NCBI GenBank assembly: GCA_024636295.1
Contig: JAGXHI010000068.1
Span: 25,828 to 89,827, forward strand
Origin: Desulfuromonadales bacterium
Lineage (GTDB): Bacteria > Desulfobacterota > Desulfuromonadia > Desulfuromonadales > JAGXHI01
Direction of reading: 5' to 3'
DNA: 64,000 bases
Position numbers and translations under genes: made by a program. The notes under the pieces are model-generated. The model saw only the letters and a list, made by a program, of their open reading frames with translations. It was not told the origin of the DNA and ran no database searches. Of this stretch, positions 9,600 to 18,569 are shown one piece after another. Every line of letters starts with the position of its first letter. The first letter of the stretch is position 1.

Positions 9600-10412
9600 A
9601 TGTTCATCTGGGATGTCGATCCCGTCCTGGTGCACCTCGGACCGGTATCGATCCGCTATTACGGCGTCTTTTTTCTGGCCGGGGTGCTCGGCGCCTGCGG
9701 CATTTTTCTCTGGCAATGGCGCCGGGGCGGCCGTTCGGTGGAATCGGGAAAGGTCGTGGTGCTCCTCATTCTGCTGGGGCTCATCCTGGGAGCGCGGCTC
9801 GGCGAGCTGCTCTTCTACCAGACCCAGCGTTTCCTGGCCGATCCGCTCGGGACTCTTTTTGCGTGGGAGGGCGGACTCTCGAGCCATGGGGCCGCGATCG
9901 GCATGATGATCGCCATGGTCCTCTTCAGTCTCCGGTCCCGCATCCCCCTATGGGAGGTTCTTGACCGGCTGGCCATGCCGATCATGCTGGTCGCCGCCTG
10001 TGTGCGCATCGGCAACTTTTTTAACAGCGAGATCGTGGGCCGGATCACCCACATTCCCTGGGGGGTCAAACTCCCCCGGCACGACCTCGGGCTTCCCATC
10101 GATCAGGTCCCCCTGCGACATCCCACCCAACTTTACGAGGTCGCGCTCGGGCTCGGGGTTTTGTTCCTTCTCTGGTGGGCCGACCGCCGGGCGGGAAAAG
10201 AGGATCGCCCCCAGGGGCTGCTCTTTTCGTTGATGCTGGTTTTTTATTTTTCGGGGCGCTTCGGCGTCGAGTTCCTGAAGGAATTCCAGACCCTCGATCC
10301 GGCACGCCACGGCCTGACCATGGGGCAGCATCTCTCCATCCCCTTTTTGCTTCTCGGGGCAGTCGGCCTTCTTCGCCTACGGGCAGCCCGGCGGGTCGCC
10401 CCGCAACGCTGA
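9600..10412 (+). CDS. lgt: Prolipoprotein diacylglyceryl transferase
   Basis: This inner-membrane enzyme moves diacylglycerol from phosphatidylglycerol to the lipobox cysteine of prolipoproteins, the first step of lipoprotein maturation. It is 270 aa with seven predicted helices. Landmarks are SIRYYGVFFLAG, SSHGAAIGMMIA (catalytic-region His), the Lgt signature RIGNFFNSEIVGR and a C-terminal GRFGVEFLKE. The window encodes several lipobox proteins that need it (14980, 15851, 21513, 23096, 30619, 43198). It runs in the same direction as the activase gene 13 bp downstream. Confidence 0.96.
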   Translation: MFIWDVDPVLVHLGPVSIRYYGVFFLAGVLGACGIFLWQWRRGGRSVESGKVVVLLILLGLILGARLGELLFYQTQRFLADPLGTLFAWEGGLSSHGAAIGMMIAMVLFSLRSRIPLWEVLDRLAMPIMLVAACVRIGNFFNSEIVGRITHIPWGVKLPRHDLGLPIDQVPLRHPTQLYEVALGLGVLFLLWWADRRAGKEDRPQGLLFSLMLVFYFSGRFGVEFLKEFQTLDPARHGLTMGQHLSIPFLLLGAVGLLRLRAARRVAPQR

Positions 10413-10425
10413 GACGCATCGAATC

Positions 10426-13400
10426 ATGATCCCTACATTCGGCATCGACATCGGCTCCACCGGCATCAAGGCCGCCGTCGCGGGAAACGCATCGGCCCTG
10501 GAGCGCCACTTTCCCGCCTGGCGCCTGCTATCCGAGCGGCCCGCCGGGAGTGATCTGGCCGTTGCCGTCGCGCCGGTCCGGCCGTCCGGGGGAAATCCCT
10601 ACGCTATCGTGGCGGAGCTGATCGAGGAAGTTGCAGGCGCTCTTCCCCCCGGGGGGCGCTCGGCGCCGGTTTTTACCGGGATCGGCGCACGCGCCTGCGC
10701 CGAGCGCTTCGGAGGGCTTGCCGTCAACGACGCGCGGGCTCTCGCCCGGGGGATCGGTCTGCTTCATCCCCACATCGCGCACGTACTCGAGATGGGAGGC
10801 GCCCGGGCGCGTCTCCTGAACATCGCCGCCGATCCCCGCCAGGGGGAGGTGCTCCTGCATGACTACCGGGCCAATGGCGACTGCGCCGCCGGCTGCGGCA
10901 CCTTTCTTGACCAGCAGGCCAGGCGTCTCGGTGTCGACCTGGCCGAAATCGGAGATCTGGCGCTTCAGGCCGGACAGGCCGCCCGGATCGCCGGACGCTG
11001 TTCGGTCTTCGCCCGCTCCGACATGATCCACGCCCAGCAGCGCGGAGCGACGCCGCCCGAGGTGCTCAAAGGGTTGTGCGACGCGGTCGCCCGAAGCTTC
11101 AAGGGGAGCCTTCTCCTGGGGCGCGATTTTTCCGGCGGCGCCCTGTTCGTCGGCGGGGTGGCCCACAATGCGGGAGTGGTACAGGCGCTGCGCGAGGCGC
11201 TCGGGCTGACGGCCGAACAGCTCAGCATCCCCCAGGCTCCGGCCCATTACGGAGCCATCGGCGCCGCGCTTTGGCGCTGGCGTCGGGAGGCGCCGGAGCG
11301 GGATTTTGAAACCTCGAAGCCGTCCCTTTCTCCCTCTCCCTGGCCCGCTCTGCATCTCGATCAGGTGGTGTTTCTTCCCGCCGTTGCCCCTTCTGAGGAA
11401 AACCCGCATCAGGTCTTTCTCGGGCTGGACAGTGGATCGGTCTCCACCAATCTGGTCTGCCTTGACGGAGAAGGGCGGCTCCTGCACGATTTTTACCTGC
11501 GCACCGCCGGTCGCCCCGTCGAGACGGCGCGAAAGGCCTTTTCGGCTTTGCGAGCGCTCCTCTCTCCGGGAATTGTCATCGCCGGGGTAGGAACCACCGG
11601 CTCGGGACGGGAACTGATCGGAGAGCTGATCGGAGCGGATGTCATCCGCGACGAAATCACCGCCCACCACACCGGGGCGGCGCGGATGGCACGGGAGCAC
11701 CTGGGAAAAGACGTGGACACCATCTTCGAGATCGGAGGCCAGGACGCCAAGTATATCCGCCTTTCCGAAGGCGTGGTGGTCGACTTCGCCATGAACGAGG
11801 CCTGCTCCGCGGGTACCGGATCCTTTCTGGAGGAGCAGGCCGAACGCCTCGACATCGATCTCTGCGAGGATTTCGCCCCCCTGGCCCTGTCCGCCGAACA
11901 CCCGGTGCGGCTGGGGGAGCGCTGCACCGTCTTCATGGAGCAGGATGTTCTGGAGCGCCAGCGCGGCGGCGCGGCGCCCGAGGACCTTGCCGCCGGGCTG
12001 GCTTATGCCGTGGTGCAGAATTACCTCCACCGGGTGGTGCGGGGACGCCCAGTCGGCGAGGTGGTCTTCTTTCAGGGTGGAACGGCCTACAACCGGGCCG
12101 TGGCGGCGGCTTTCGCCCGGGTGCTCGGACGGTCCGTCATCGTTCCCCCCCATGCCGGAGTGATGGGAGCCTACGGGGCGGCCCTCCTGGCCATGCAGGC
12201 GCAGGGGGAGGGGCCGCGCCCCTCGCGCTTTCGCGGCTTCGAGGGACCTGCTCTCGAAGAACAGCGGCGCACGTTCACCTGTTCGGCCTGCGCCAACGCC
12301 TGCGCCATCCAGGAGTTCACCATCGAGGGGCGTCGAAGCTACTGGGGCGACCGCTGTTCCGAACGCTTTCGCCGGCCGCGGCGCACCGACCGGGAGCCGA
12401 TCGTCCCCGACCTGTTCCGTCTGCAGTCCGAGTCGCTCCACCGGAACCATCTGGCCGATCTCGCAGGGGATGAAGGGGAGGCAGGACGGCGGATTCTGGC
12501 CGGACGAATCCGGCGAAAGGCGGGCTGCGTAACGCCGCTGCGCATCGGGCTCCCCCTGGCCATGCACACCTACGAGCGCCTCCCCTTCTGGCGCACCTAC
12601 ATCGAGGCTCTCGGCCACGAGACGGTGCTTTCCCCGCCAACCAGCGGGGTTCTCGCCGAAGATGGCATCGAGGCCGCGGTGGCCGAGCCCTGTTTTCCCG
12701 TGCAGGTCGCCCACGGGCACGTCGCCGCCCTGCTGCAGGAAGAAATCGATCATCTGCTCCTGGCGGCGCCGATCAACGCCGAGACCGACACTCTCAAGCT
12801 CCAGTCCCACGTCTGCCCCTGGGGCCAGACTCTCCCTTTCGTGATCGGGGCCAGCCCTGCGGCTGCCGCGGCCCGGCAGAAGCTGCTGCAGCCCGTCATT
12901 CATTTTCGCGAGGGGCTCGCCCGCGTCGAGCGTGACCTGTGGCGCACCTGCGCCCCACTGGCTGCTTCGCGCAGCCATCACCGCGACGCCGTCGCCCTGG
13001 CCGAGCAGGCCCAGCTCCGCCATGAGGCCACCCTGGCCTCCGCAGGCGCGCAGGCCCTTGACATCCTTGAGCGCGGGAATGAACAGGCCGTGGTGCTGCT
13101 CGGCCGCGCCTACAACCTCTACGACCCGGGGGTCAACCTCAACCTGCCCCACAAGCTGCGCGAGCACTTCGGGCTGAATGTCCTGCCGATGGCCGCCCTC
13201 CCCCTGCAGGGGGAGAAAATACCCTGCGATAACATGTTCTGGCACTCGGGAAGGCGCATTCTGCAGGCGGCGAGTTTCGCTGCCCGCCGCCCTTGGCTGC
13301 ACCTGATCTACCTCACCAATTTCGGCTGCGGGCCCGATTCCTACATCAAGCATTTCGCCCGCAGCGCCGCCGGACGTCCCTTCCTGATTCTGCAGCTCGA

Positions 13401-13473
13401 CGGCCACAACAGCGACGCAGGACTTCTCACTCGGGTCGAGGCCTACCTCCATTCCAAGGGGCTGTTGTCATGA
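10426..13473 (+). CDS. Duplicated BadF/BcrA-type activase fused to DUF2229-like region
   Basis: A 1015-aa protein with two ASKHA ATPase domains of the CoA-dehydratase/benzoyl-CoA-reductase activase family: ~4-285 (FGIDIGSTGIKAAV, RCSVFARSD) and ~330-590 (LGLDSGSVSTNLV, ACSAGTGSF, ERCTVFMEQD). A Cys-rich segment follows (CSACANACAIQEF, ~625), then a DUF2229/HgdB-like region to the end. Activases of this family hydrolyse ATP to push low-potential electrons into a partner dehydratase. The fused double form is widespread in anaerobes and functionally uncharacterised. It overlaps the next gene by 4 bp (ATGA), implying a two-subunit unit. Confidence 0.88.
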   Translation: MIPTFGIDIGSTGIKAAVAGNASALERHFPAWRLLSERPAGSDLAVAVAPVRPSGGNPYAIVAELIEEVAGALPPGGRSAPVFTGIGARACAERFGGLAVNDARALARGIGLLHPHIAHVLEMGGARARLLNIAADPRQGEVLLHDYRANGDCAAGCGTFLDQQARRLGVDLAEIGDLALQAGQAARIAGRCSVFARSDMIHAQQRGATPPEVLKGLCDAVARSFKGSLLLGRDFSGGALFVGGVAHNAGVVQALREALGLTAEQLSIPQAPAHYGAIGAALWRWRREAPERDFETSKPSLSPSPWPALHLDQVVFLPAVAPSEENPHQVFLGLDSGSVSTNLVCLDGEGRLLHDFYLRTAGRPVETARKAFSALRALLSPGIVIAGVGTTGSGRELIGELIGADVIRDEITAHHTGAARMAREHLGKDVDTIFEIGGQDAKYIRLSEGVVVDFAMNEACSAGTGSFLEEQAERLDIDLCEDFAPLALSAEHPVRLGERCTVFMEQDVLERQRGGAAPEDLAAGLAYAVVQNYLHRVVRGRPVGEVVFFQGGTAYNRAVAAAFARVLGRSVIVPPHAGVMGAYGAALLAMQAQGEGPRPSRFRGFEGPALEEQRRTFTCSACANACAIQEFTIEGRRSYWGDRCSERFRRPRRTDREPIVPDLFRLQSESLHRNHLADLAGDEGEAGRRILAGRIRRKAGCVTPLRIGLPLAMHTYERLPFWRTYIEALGHETVLSPPTSGVLAEDGIEAAVAEPCFPVQVAHGHVAALLQEEIDHLLLAAPINAETDTLKLQSHVCPWGQTLPFVIGASPAAAAARQKLLQPVIHFREGLARVERDLWRTCAPLAASRSHHRDAVALAEQAQLRHEATLASAGAQALDILERGNEQAVVLLGRAYNLYDPGVNLNLPHKLREHFGLNVLPMAALPLQGEKIPCDNMFWHSGRRILQAASFAARRPWLHLIYLTNFGCGPDSYIKHFARSAAGRPFLILQLDGHNSDAGLLTRVEAYLHSKGLLS

Positions 13474-14720
13474 GCGGCCGGAAACGCCCCTTGGACGGCC
13501 GCATCTGCTATATTCCCCGCATCATCAACCGGTCCTCCCGGCTGTTGGCCGCTGCGCTCGAGGCTGCGTTCGGCGGAACGTTCCGCATCGTCCCCGAAAG
13601 CGACGAACATACAACTCTGCTCGCCGCACCCCACCTCAACGGCGACGAATGCTATCCCCAGGTACTCACCCTCGGAGATTTTCTCAAGGTCCTCGAGTCG
13701 CCCGACTTCGATCCGGCCCGCACGGCCTTTTTTCTCCCCACCTCCAGCGGTCCCTGCCGTTTCGGCCAGTACGGCGAGCTTCTCAAACAGGTTCTGGCCG
13801 AGCGCGGCGTCGGGAACATGCAGGTCCTTTCGCCGGGATTCGACGACGGCTACCTCGGCATGGGCTGGAAGGGGCTGCGCTACGTCTGGTGGTCGATTAT
13901 TCTTTCCGACCTCCTGGAGCGGCTGCTGCTGCACACCCGCCCTTACGAGGTGCATCCGGGGCAGAGCGATGCGCTCTACGAGGAGAGCCTCGATGTCCTG
14001 TGCGCCCTCTTCACCGACCCCGCTCTGGACGGACGCGGCCTGCTGCGCGCCCTGCGGCGCACCCTGGCCGCGAGCGGCGAGCGATTCGGGGCGATACCCG
14101 TCGACCGCCTTCGTCCCAGGCCGCTGATCGGGGTGGTGGGGGAGATCTTCTGCCGGCTGAACAGCTTCAGCAACGACCAGGCGGTGCGCCGCATCGAGGC
14201 GGCCGGGGGGGAGGCCTGGATGACCGGTTTCTCCGAGTGGCTCCTCTACGCCGCCGCCTGGGACCGCATCGAACGGAGAGAGGCGGGCCGCGCCTTCTCC
14301 CCCGGCGCCTGGCGCAGCGCGCTTCTGGAGGCCCTGCTGCGGCGTGACGAGCACCGCCTGTCCCGGGCTCTCGGCGAGCTGCTCGCCGCGCGTCCCGAGC
14401 CAGGGCGGGTCACCGAGCTCCTCGAGCTGGCCCGCCCCTACCTGCCGCCCCAGGCCGGTCTCGGGGAGACGGTGCTCAGCCTCGGCCGGGCGGCCTACCT
14501 GCAGCGCGCCGGCGCCGACGGCATCCTCGACATCAGCCCCTTCGGCTGCATGAACGGGATCGTCAGCCAGGCGATCTATCCCGCCCTCAGCCGCGATTAC
14601 GGCGGCATCCCCATACGCACCCTCTATTACGACGGAAGCGGCGGCGGACGTGACGAGGAGATCGCCCTGTTCCTCGAGCTGGCCGCCGCCTATCGGCGAA
14701 AAAAGGGAAAAAAGGATTGA
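13470..14720 (+). CDS. 2-hydroxyacyl-CoA dehydratase (HgdB)-like partner protein
   Basis: A 416-aa protein resembling the HgdB/BcrB subunit family that normally holds a [4Fe-4S] cluster. Conserved-looking cysteines occur in NGDECYPQ, SGPCRFGQYG, GEIFCRLN and DISPFGCMNG. The start ATG at 13470 overlaps the activase stop (ATGA) and has AAGGGG upstream. With the preceding double activase it forms the complete set seen across strict anaerobes as an 'activase-related' pair. The substrate is unknown; no acyl-CoA pathway genes adjoin it. A role in radical or low-potential reduction chemistry is inferred from family alone. Confidence 0.82.
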   Translation: MSGRKRPLDGRICYIPRIINRSSRLLAAALEAAFGGTFRIVPESDEHTTLLAAPHLNGDECYPQVLTLGDFLKVLESPDFDPARTAFFLPTSSGPCRFGQYGELLKQVLAERGVGNMQVLSPGFDDGYLGMGWKGLRYVWWSIILSDLLERLLLHTRPYEVHPGQSDALYEESLDVLCALFTDPALDGRGLLRALRRTLAASGERFGAIPVDRLRPRPLIGVVGEIFCRLNSFSNDQAVRRIEAAGGEAWMTGFSEWLLYAAAWDRIERREAGRAFSPGAWRSALLEALLRRDEHRLSRALGELLAARPEPGRVTELLELARPYLPPQAGLGETVLSLGRAAYLQRAGADGILDISPFGCMNGIVSQAIYPALSRDYGGIPIRTLYYDGSGGGRDEEIALFLELAAAYRRKKGKKD

Positions 14721-14820
14721 AATAGGATTGATTTTTCATTAGGATGTCCGGTAGTTCCCTTTGGAATCTCAAAAAAACCTTCACCCAGAAGGCGCAGGGG
14801 TCCCGAAGGAGTTCAAGAAA

Positions 14821-14858
14821 CCCCATCTCACCCCATCTCACCCCATCTCACCCCAACT
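14821..14858. repeat. Tandem 10-bp repeat, ~3.8 copies
   Basis: Three exact units of CCCCATCTCA followed by a partial unit lie 120 bp upstream of the lipoprotein gene at 14980. The rest of the 14721-14979 interval shows no other feature. Confidence 0.8.
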
Positions 14859-14979
14859 GATCTTCTCTCCGTTTTGCCGGAGCCCCAGCGAAGCGACGAG
14901 TCTGCTGCCAAACGATTATCATGCCTGTCCATCGGGGCGCTACGCCCCCCGGGCCTGTCTTTCAATCAAGGGAGGAATC

Positions 14980-15804
14980 ATGAAAAGGACGTACTGGATC
15001 GATCTGGCGCTCCTGCTGTTTTTTGCGGGGCTGCTTTTTGCCATCGGCTGCGGTGAAAATCCCGATGAGCCATCTGGCACCACTGGTGCGCACGGATCGG
15101 CAGTGATTACGGGCCCTTCCAACGCTTCATTGGGGGACCGGGTCACCTTCGATGGGAGCAGCAGCAAAAGTTATGACTTACAAGGGGAATGGCATGTCCA
15201 GGATCCGGATAAAATTCCGGTGGATTGCGAGCTTTCGGACCAGGTCATAATACGCACACCCGCGTGGTACCCTGCGAATGATGGGGGTTCTTCCAGCAAT
15301 TACTACATCACCTTCAAAGATGCAAAATGCACTATTACTCCCGATAAAACAGGGCGATATGCCGTAGATTTCTGTGCCCATGGGGAGACATTTAACGTGG
15401 GTACTCCCGGGAAGACGGTATGTGGTACGTTCACATATTTTAGTGTCTCCCAAAACGTCCCGACCGCCGTTTCGGTCTTGCCGGCCGAAAAGATTTTTTG
15501 GGTCGACGATTCCCGCACGCTGTCTCTGGAGGGCGCCGTCACCGACCCCGATGACACCCCCGCCCTGGAATGGCGCGTCGTCGGCGCCGAGAGGTGCGAC
15601 GTGGCGCCCGCCTTCGACGCCCCGGCCAGTCTCACCCCGACCCTCACCGTGGGGAATCAATACGGATCGGACTGCACCTTCTCCGCGAAGCTGACCGCCA
15701 CCACCGAAGGAGGCTCGGCCTTCGATGCCGTCACCGTGACGGTGAAGGCCCGGCCCTCGACCGGAGGAACCGGCGGCACGGGCGGCACCGGTTCGGGGGA
15801 GTAG
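14980..15804 (+). CDS. Lipoprotein of unknown function, Ig/PKD-like fold
   Basis: A 274-aa secreted lipoprotein. The signal (MKRTYWIDLALLLFFAGLLF) ends in the lipobox AIGC. A ~90-residue region follows with features of a beta-sandwich (ITGPSNASLGDRVTFDGSSS is PKD-like). A second sandwich comes near 170-265 (FWVDDSRTLSLEGAVTDPDD), then a Gly-Thr repeat tail. Cysteines outside the lipobox may form disulfides. The ATG at 14980 has a GGAGG site. It runs with the TPR lipoprotein 46 bp downstream. No function is recognised; a surface or periplasmic binding role is inferred from fold only. Confidence 0.75.
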   Translation: MKRTYWIDLALLLFFAGLLFAIGCGENPDEPSGTTGAHGSAVITGPSNASLGDRVTFDGSSSKSYDLQGEWHVQDPDKIPVDCELSDQVIIRTPAWYPANDGGSSSNYYITFKDAKCTITPDKTGRYAVDFCAHGETFNVGTPGKTVCGTFTYFSVSQNVPTAVSVLPAEKIFWVDDSRTLSLEGAVTDPDDTPALEWRVVGAERCDVAPAFDAPASLTPTLTVGNQYGSDCTFSAKLTATTEGGSAFDAVTVTVKARPSTGGTGGTGGTGSGE

Positions 15805-15850
15805 GCCCTCGGGTTTTGAATTGCTCATGACATTTTTCCGGAGGACGACC

Positions 15851-16666
15851 ATGAAGATAGAACAAAGAACCTGTTTTGTGTTGATCCTTTTTGCGCTGCT
15901 GGCCTTCTCCCTTTTTGCCGGCGGCTGCTCCAGCGGTGATTCGTCCGACCCCGACCCCAACCCGCGGCCCAATGCGGCCCAGAAGAAGGTGGACGAGGGG
16001 CAGGCGGCCCTTGAGGCCGGCGACTACAATACAGCGGTCTCCAACCTGGCCGAGGCCGACGCCCTGGCCCCCAACGACCCCGAGATCCGCACCCTGCGGG
16101 CGACCGCCTACGCCAGCCGCGCGGGGGTGTCGGTGGACTCGCTCACCGAGAGCCTGACCGACCACTACACCGACGGTAGCACCGCCCTCGCTCCCGCCCC
16201 CCTGCCCAAGATCATCGGCCTCATGAACTACGCGGACCCCGGCGAGTTCGCCGTGCGGACTATGGACACCGGCAAAGCCCTCGACCTGATGGTGGCCGGC
16301 GATCCCACCCTCGCGTCCCTCGGCGACGAGGACCGGGCCACCGTCGGAGCCCTGGCCATGGTCCACACCCTGCAGCAGACGACCCTGATCCTGGAGGGGA
16401 ACAGCCCCGCCCGGCTCACCGACGCGGAAATCGAGACCCTGGTGAGCGCCAACTACGCCGACCATCAGGAGGGCCTCAACCGGGCCGTGGCCGTCGCCGC
16501 CCATACCAGGGGCGATCTCATCGCCGCCATGACCGACCCGCTCACCGAGCTGGTCGCGTCAGGCGAGGTGGAGACGCTTCTCGCCGATTACGGCATGGAT
16601 GATGGGGAGGTGACCGAACAGGAACTTCTGGACTTGCTGCAGGGGCTCAACGATCCGGCGCCCTAG
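15851..16666 (+). CDS. TPR-containing lipoprotein, function unknown
   Basis: A 271-aa lipoprotein with signal and lipobox FAGGC (C near residue 26), then an Asp/Pro linker. A TPR-like hairpin pair follows (AQKKVDEGQAALEAGDYNTA..., ~40-95). The remaining ~170 residues are helical and resemble no family I can name. It is probably co-transcribed with the lipoprotein at 14980-15804. High G+C and strong codon bias agree with the neighbours, so it looks native. A scaffold role in the cell envelope is a guess from the TPR. Confidence 0.75.
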   Translation: MKIEQRTCFVLILFALLAFSLFAGGCSSGDSSDPDPNPRPNAAQKKVDEGQAALEAGDYNTAVSNLAEADALAPNDPEIRTLRATAYASRAGVSVDSLTESLTDHYTDGSTALAPAPLPKIIGLMNYADPGEFAVRTMDTGKALDLMVAGDPTLASLGDEDRATVGALAMVHTLQQTTLILEGNSPARLTDAEIETLVSANYADHQEGLNRAVAVAAHTRGDLIAAMTDPLTELVASGEVETLLADYGMDDGEVTEQELLDLLQGLNDPAP

Positions 16667-16772
16667 ACGTCCCGGGCAGACCCAGGGTCTACGGATGACA
16701 GACGAATGAATAATTTTCAAAACCAATGCCCGGGCTCGCCTCGGGCATTGGTCTAATCGCCGCGATGGTGCC

Positions 16773-17561
16773 ATGACGTCTCAATTGCGCCGTGAATGGC
16801 GGGAATTTATCGCCGCCGTGCGCCGGCTGGACCCCCAGACGGCATTCGTTCTGGTCGCCGCCGCTCTCTTTGCCCTGATCCAGGCCACCTTCGGCGGGCG
16901 GCATTTTTTTTCGGCGGAGTTTTCTCACCTTTTCGGAAGAGAGTTTCGGGAACTGGCAGGGTGGGCCTGGTGGTTCGGCCTGCGGGGGCTGACGGGTTTC
17001 ATCCTGCCGGCGCTGTGCCTGCGCCTGATCTTCAAGCGCTCTGCAGCCGAGATGGGTCTGGGCCTTGGCGACTGGAAGCTGGCCCGGACGATCGTTCTGG
17101 TCTATCTGCCGCTGGCTTTCCTCGGCGCGTGGGTGCTCTCCGGCCAGGCGGCGTTTCAGGTGCGATACCCTCCCTTTCGCCCGGCCGCCTTCCACTGGGG
17201 TCTGTTCTTCACCTTCGAGGCCTTCTCCCTCTTTTACTGGATCGGCTGGGAGTACCTGTGGCGCGGCTTCGTCTTGTTCGGCACCGCCCGCACCTTCGGA
17301 GTTTACGCCATTTTCATCCAGATGGTGCCCTTTGCGATGCTGCACTACGGTAAGCCCCTGCCGGAAGCAATCCTTTCCATTGCCGGCGGCCTGGCGGTCG
17401 GTGCGCTGGTGTGGCGCTGCCGCGCCTTCTGGATCGCCGTGCCCCTGCACGTGACTCAGATCTTTGCCCTGGATTTCTGGTGCGCCCTGCGCCACCGCAC
17501 CGGCATCTCCGGCATCGGCCCGGAGGACCTGATCGATCTGCTGCGGGGTTGGCTTGGATAA
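16773..17561 (+). CDS. CPBP-family intramembrane protease-like protein
   Basis: A 262-aa membrane protein with about seven hydrophobic segments. The CPBP (CAAX protease/bacteriocin-processing) motifs are recognisable though not canonical: IGWEYLWRGF (E-x3-R, where EExxxR is usual), FAMLHYGKP (motif 2 His) and VPLHVTQIFALDF (motif 3 His). The first Glu of the EE pair is replaced by Trp, so activity is uncertain. The ATG at 16773 lacks a strong ribosome site. It ends 54 bp before the selenoprotein gene and may share its transcript. The substrate is unknown. Confidence 0.75.
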   Translation: MTSQLRREWREFIAAVRRLDPQTAFVLVAAALFALIQATFGGRHFFSAEFSHLFGREFRELAGWAWWFGLRGLTGFILPALCLRLIFKRSAAEMGLGLGDWKLARTIVLVYLPLAFLGAWVLSGQAAFQVRYPPFRPAAFHWGLFFTFEAFSLFYWIGWEYLWRGFVLFGTARTFGVYAIFIQMVPFAMLHYGKPLPEAILSIAGGLAVGALVWRCRAFWIAVPLHVTQIFALDFWCALRHRTGISGIGPEDLIDLLRGWLG

Positions 17562-17615
17562 GTCTCCTCAGTGGCCCTTTCGCTGGCGGCAGACATTTTC
17601 TTCAAAGGTGTTATA

Positions 17616-18215
17616 ATGAATGGCATGGACGATCTGGAAGTCTTCTTCGATTACGTCTGACCCTGGTGTTACTTCGGTGCCGTGCGCACCGAGCAGTTGC
17701 GCGAGGAGTTCGACCTGACCCTGCGCCACACGGTCTTTCCGCTGCATCCGGAAACTCCGCCGGGTGGCCTGGAGCTGTCCGAGCTGTTTGCCGGCAGAGG
17801 TAAAGATCTGGGGGCGATGTTTCAGCGTCTGCAAAATGCGGCCGCCGAGGTCGGTGTGCCGCTCGGAAAGCGCAGCCGCACCTACAACAGCCGCCGCGTG
17901 CAGGAACTGGGAAAGTGGGCCGAGGAGCAGGGGAGGGGCGATGCTTTCCGCGAGGCCGTCTATCACGCCTATTTCGTCTCCGGGGAAAACATCTATCTTC
18001 CTGAGACCCTCTCCGCCATCGCCACAAAGGCTGGACTTGACGCCGAGGAGGCGCTGCAGGCCGTGCGCGAGGAGCGCTACGCTTCCGCGGTCGATGCCGA
18101 CTGGCTGCGGGCTCGCGATCTCGGAGTCAGCGCCGTGCCGACCCTTCGCTATGAGGGGCGCACCCTGGTCGGTTTCACTCCCTATGAGAATATGCGACAG
18201 CTGATTATCGGCTGA
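17616..18215 (+). CDS. Selenoprotein: FrnE-like DsbA-family oxidoreductase with UPWC active site
   Basis: This 199-aa thioredoxin-fold protein has an in-frame UGA at residue 15 (17658-17660) exactly where FrnE/DsbA-family members carry the first active-site Cys. The context is FFDYV-U-PWCYFG, replacing the usual CPWC. The C-terminal cis-Pro loop SAVPTL and the helical insert typical of 2-hydroxychromene isomerase/FrnE proteins follow. A stem-loop placed like a bacterial SECIS starts 14 nt after the UGA. ATG 17616 is preferred (AAAGGTG site); ATG 17625 is possible. It is probably a thiol-disulfide oxidoreductase of the cytoplasm, since no signal peptide is visible. Decoding needs SelA/B/C/D elsewhere in the genome. 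Confidence 0.88.
17658..17691 (+). promoter_or_regulatory. Bacterial SECIS element with UGA-Sec codon
   Basis: The UGA (17658-17660) is followed by a hairpin: stem CGGTGC (17675-17680) with GCACCG (17686-17691) and loop CGTGC. Spacing and small apical loop containing a G fit the SelB-binding mRNA hairpin of bacterial selenoproteins. Confidence 0.72.
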
Positions 18216-18242
18216 AGAGGTTTTCCTGCCGGCAAAAACTAT

Positions 18243-18282
18243 AGGAGACCGCCCTGTTCGGGGCGGCCTCCTTTGTTTTTTT
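18243..18282 (+). terminator. Intrinsic terminator after the selenoprotein gene
   Basis: AGGAG(A)CCGCCC pairs with GGGCGG(C)CTCCT around a short loop, followed by TTTGTTTTTTT. It lies 28 bp after the stop. Confidence 0.88.
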
Positions 18283-18306
18283 GGATGTGAACACCTCGGC
18301 GGCGGT

Positions 18307-18486
18307 TTACAGAGGTCTTGGCCTGCAGAGGTTCTCGGGGTGGTGGGTTTCTCTTCTGCAGTTGGTGCAGACATAACGGGGATTCTCGAAAATCTTCTCG
18401 ACTTCGGGATTCATCACCGTCGGTTTCAGCTGGCAGGCATGAAGATCACAATGTTCCTCGGGGTTTTCGCAGTCGTTTTCAGCCAT
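18307..18486 (-). CDS. Small Cys-rich protein, 59 aa
   Basis: A 59-residue acidic protein starting MAENDCENPEEHCDLHACQL and containing a possible metal knuckle (YVCTNCRRE) plus a late Cys. The six Cys and three nearby His suggest a Zn or Fe-S site. The ATG at 18486 is preceded by AAGGAG at optimal spacing and the stop falls 25 bp beyond the opposing terminator, so it looks like a real gene. It runs convergent to the selenoprotein. Function is unknown. Confidence 0.75.
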   Translation of the reverse strand: MAENDCENPEEHCDLHACQLKPTVMNPEVEKIFENPRYVCTNCRRETHHPENLCRPRPL

Positions 18487-18569
18487 GGGCTTTCTCCTTC
18501 CTGTTACCTAAAATGTATCGCAGATCCTTCCGGCGTCAACTTCCGTCATCTTCCCTAGGCTTCAGACGA

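Noticed and set aside
10528..13452. A 974-codon minus-strand frame opposite the double activase
   Set aside because: Codon-bias shadow; the plus frame shows the activase motifs twice, while the minus one shows no domain.
15766..15804. Gly-Thr repeat codons at the end of the lipoprotein as a tandem repeat locus
   Set aside because: It is simply the coding tail of the protein at 14980-15804.
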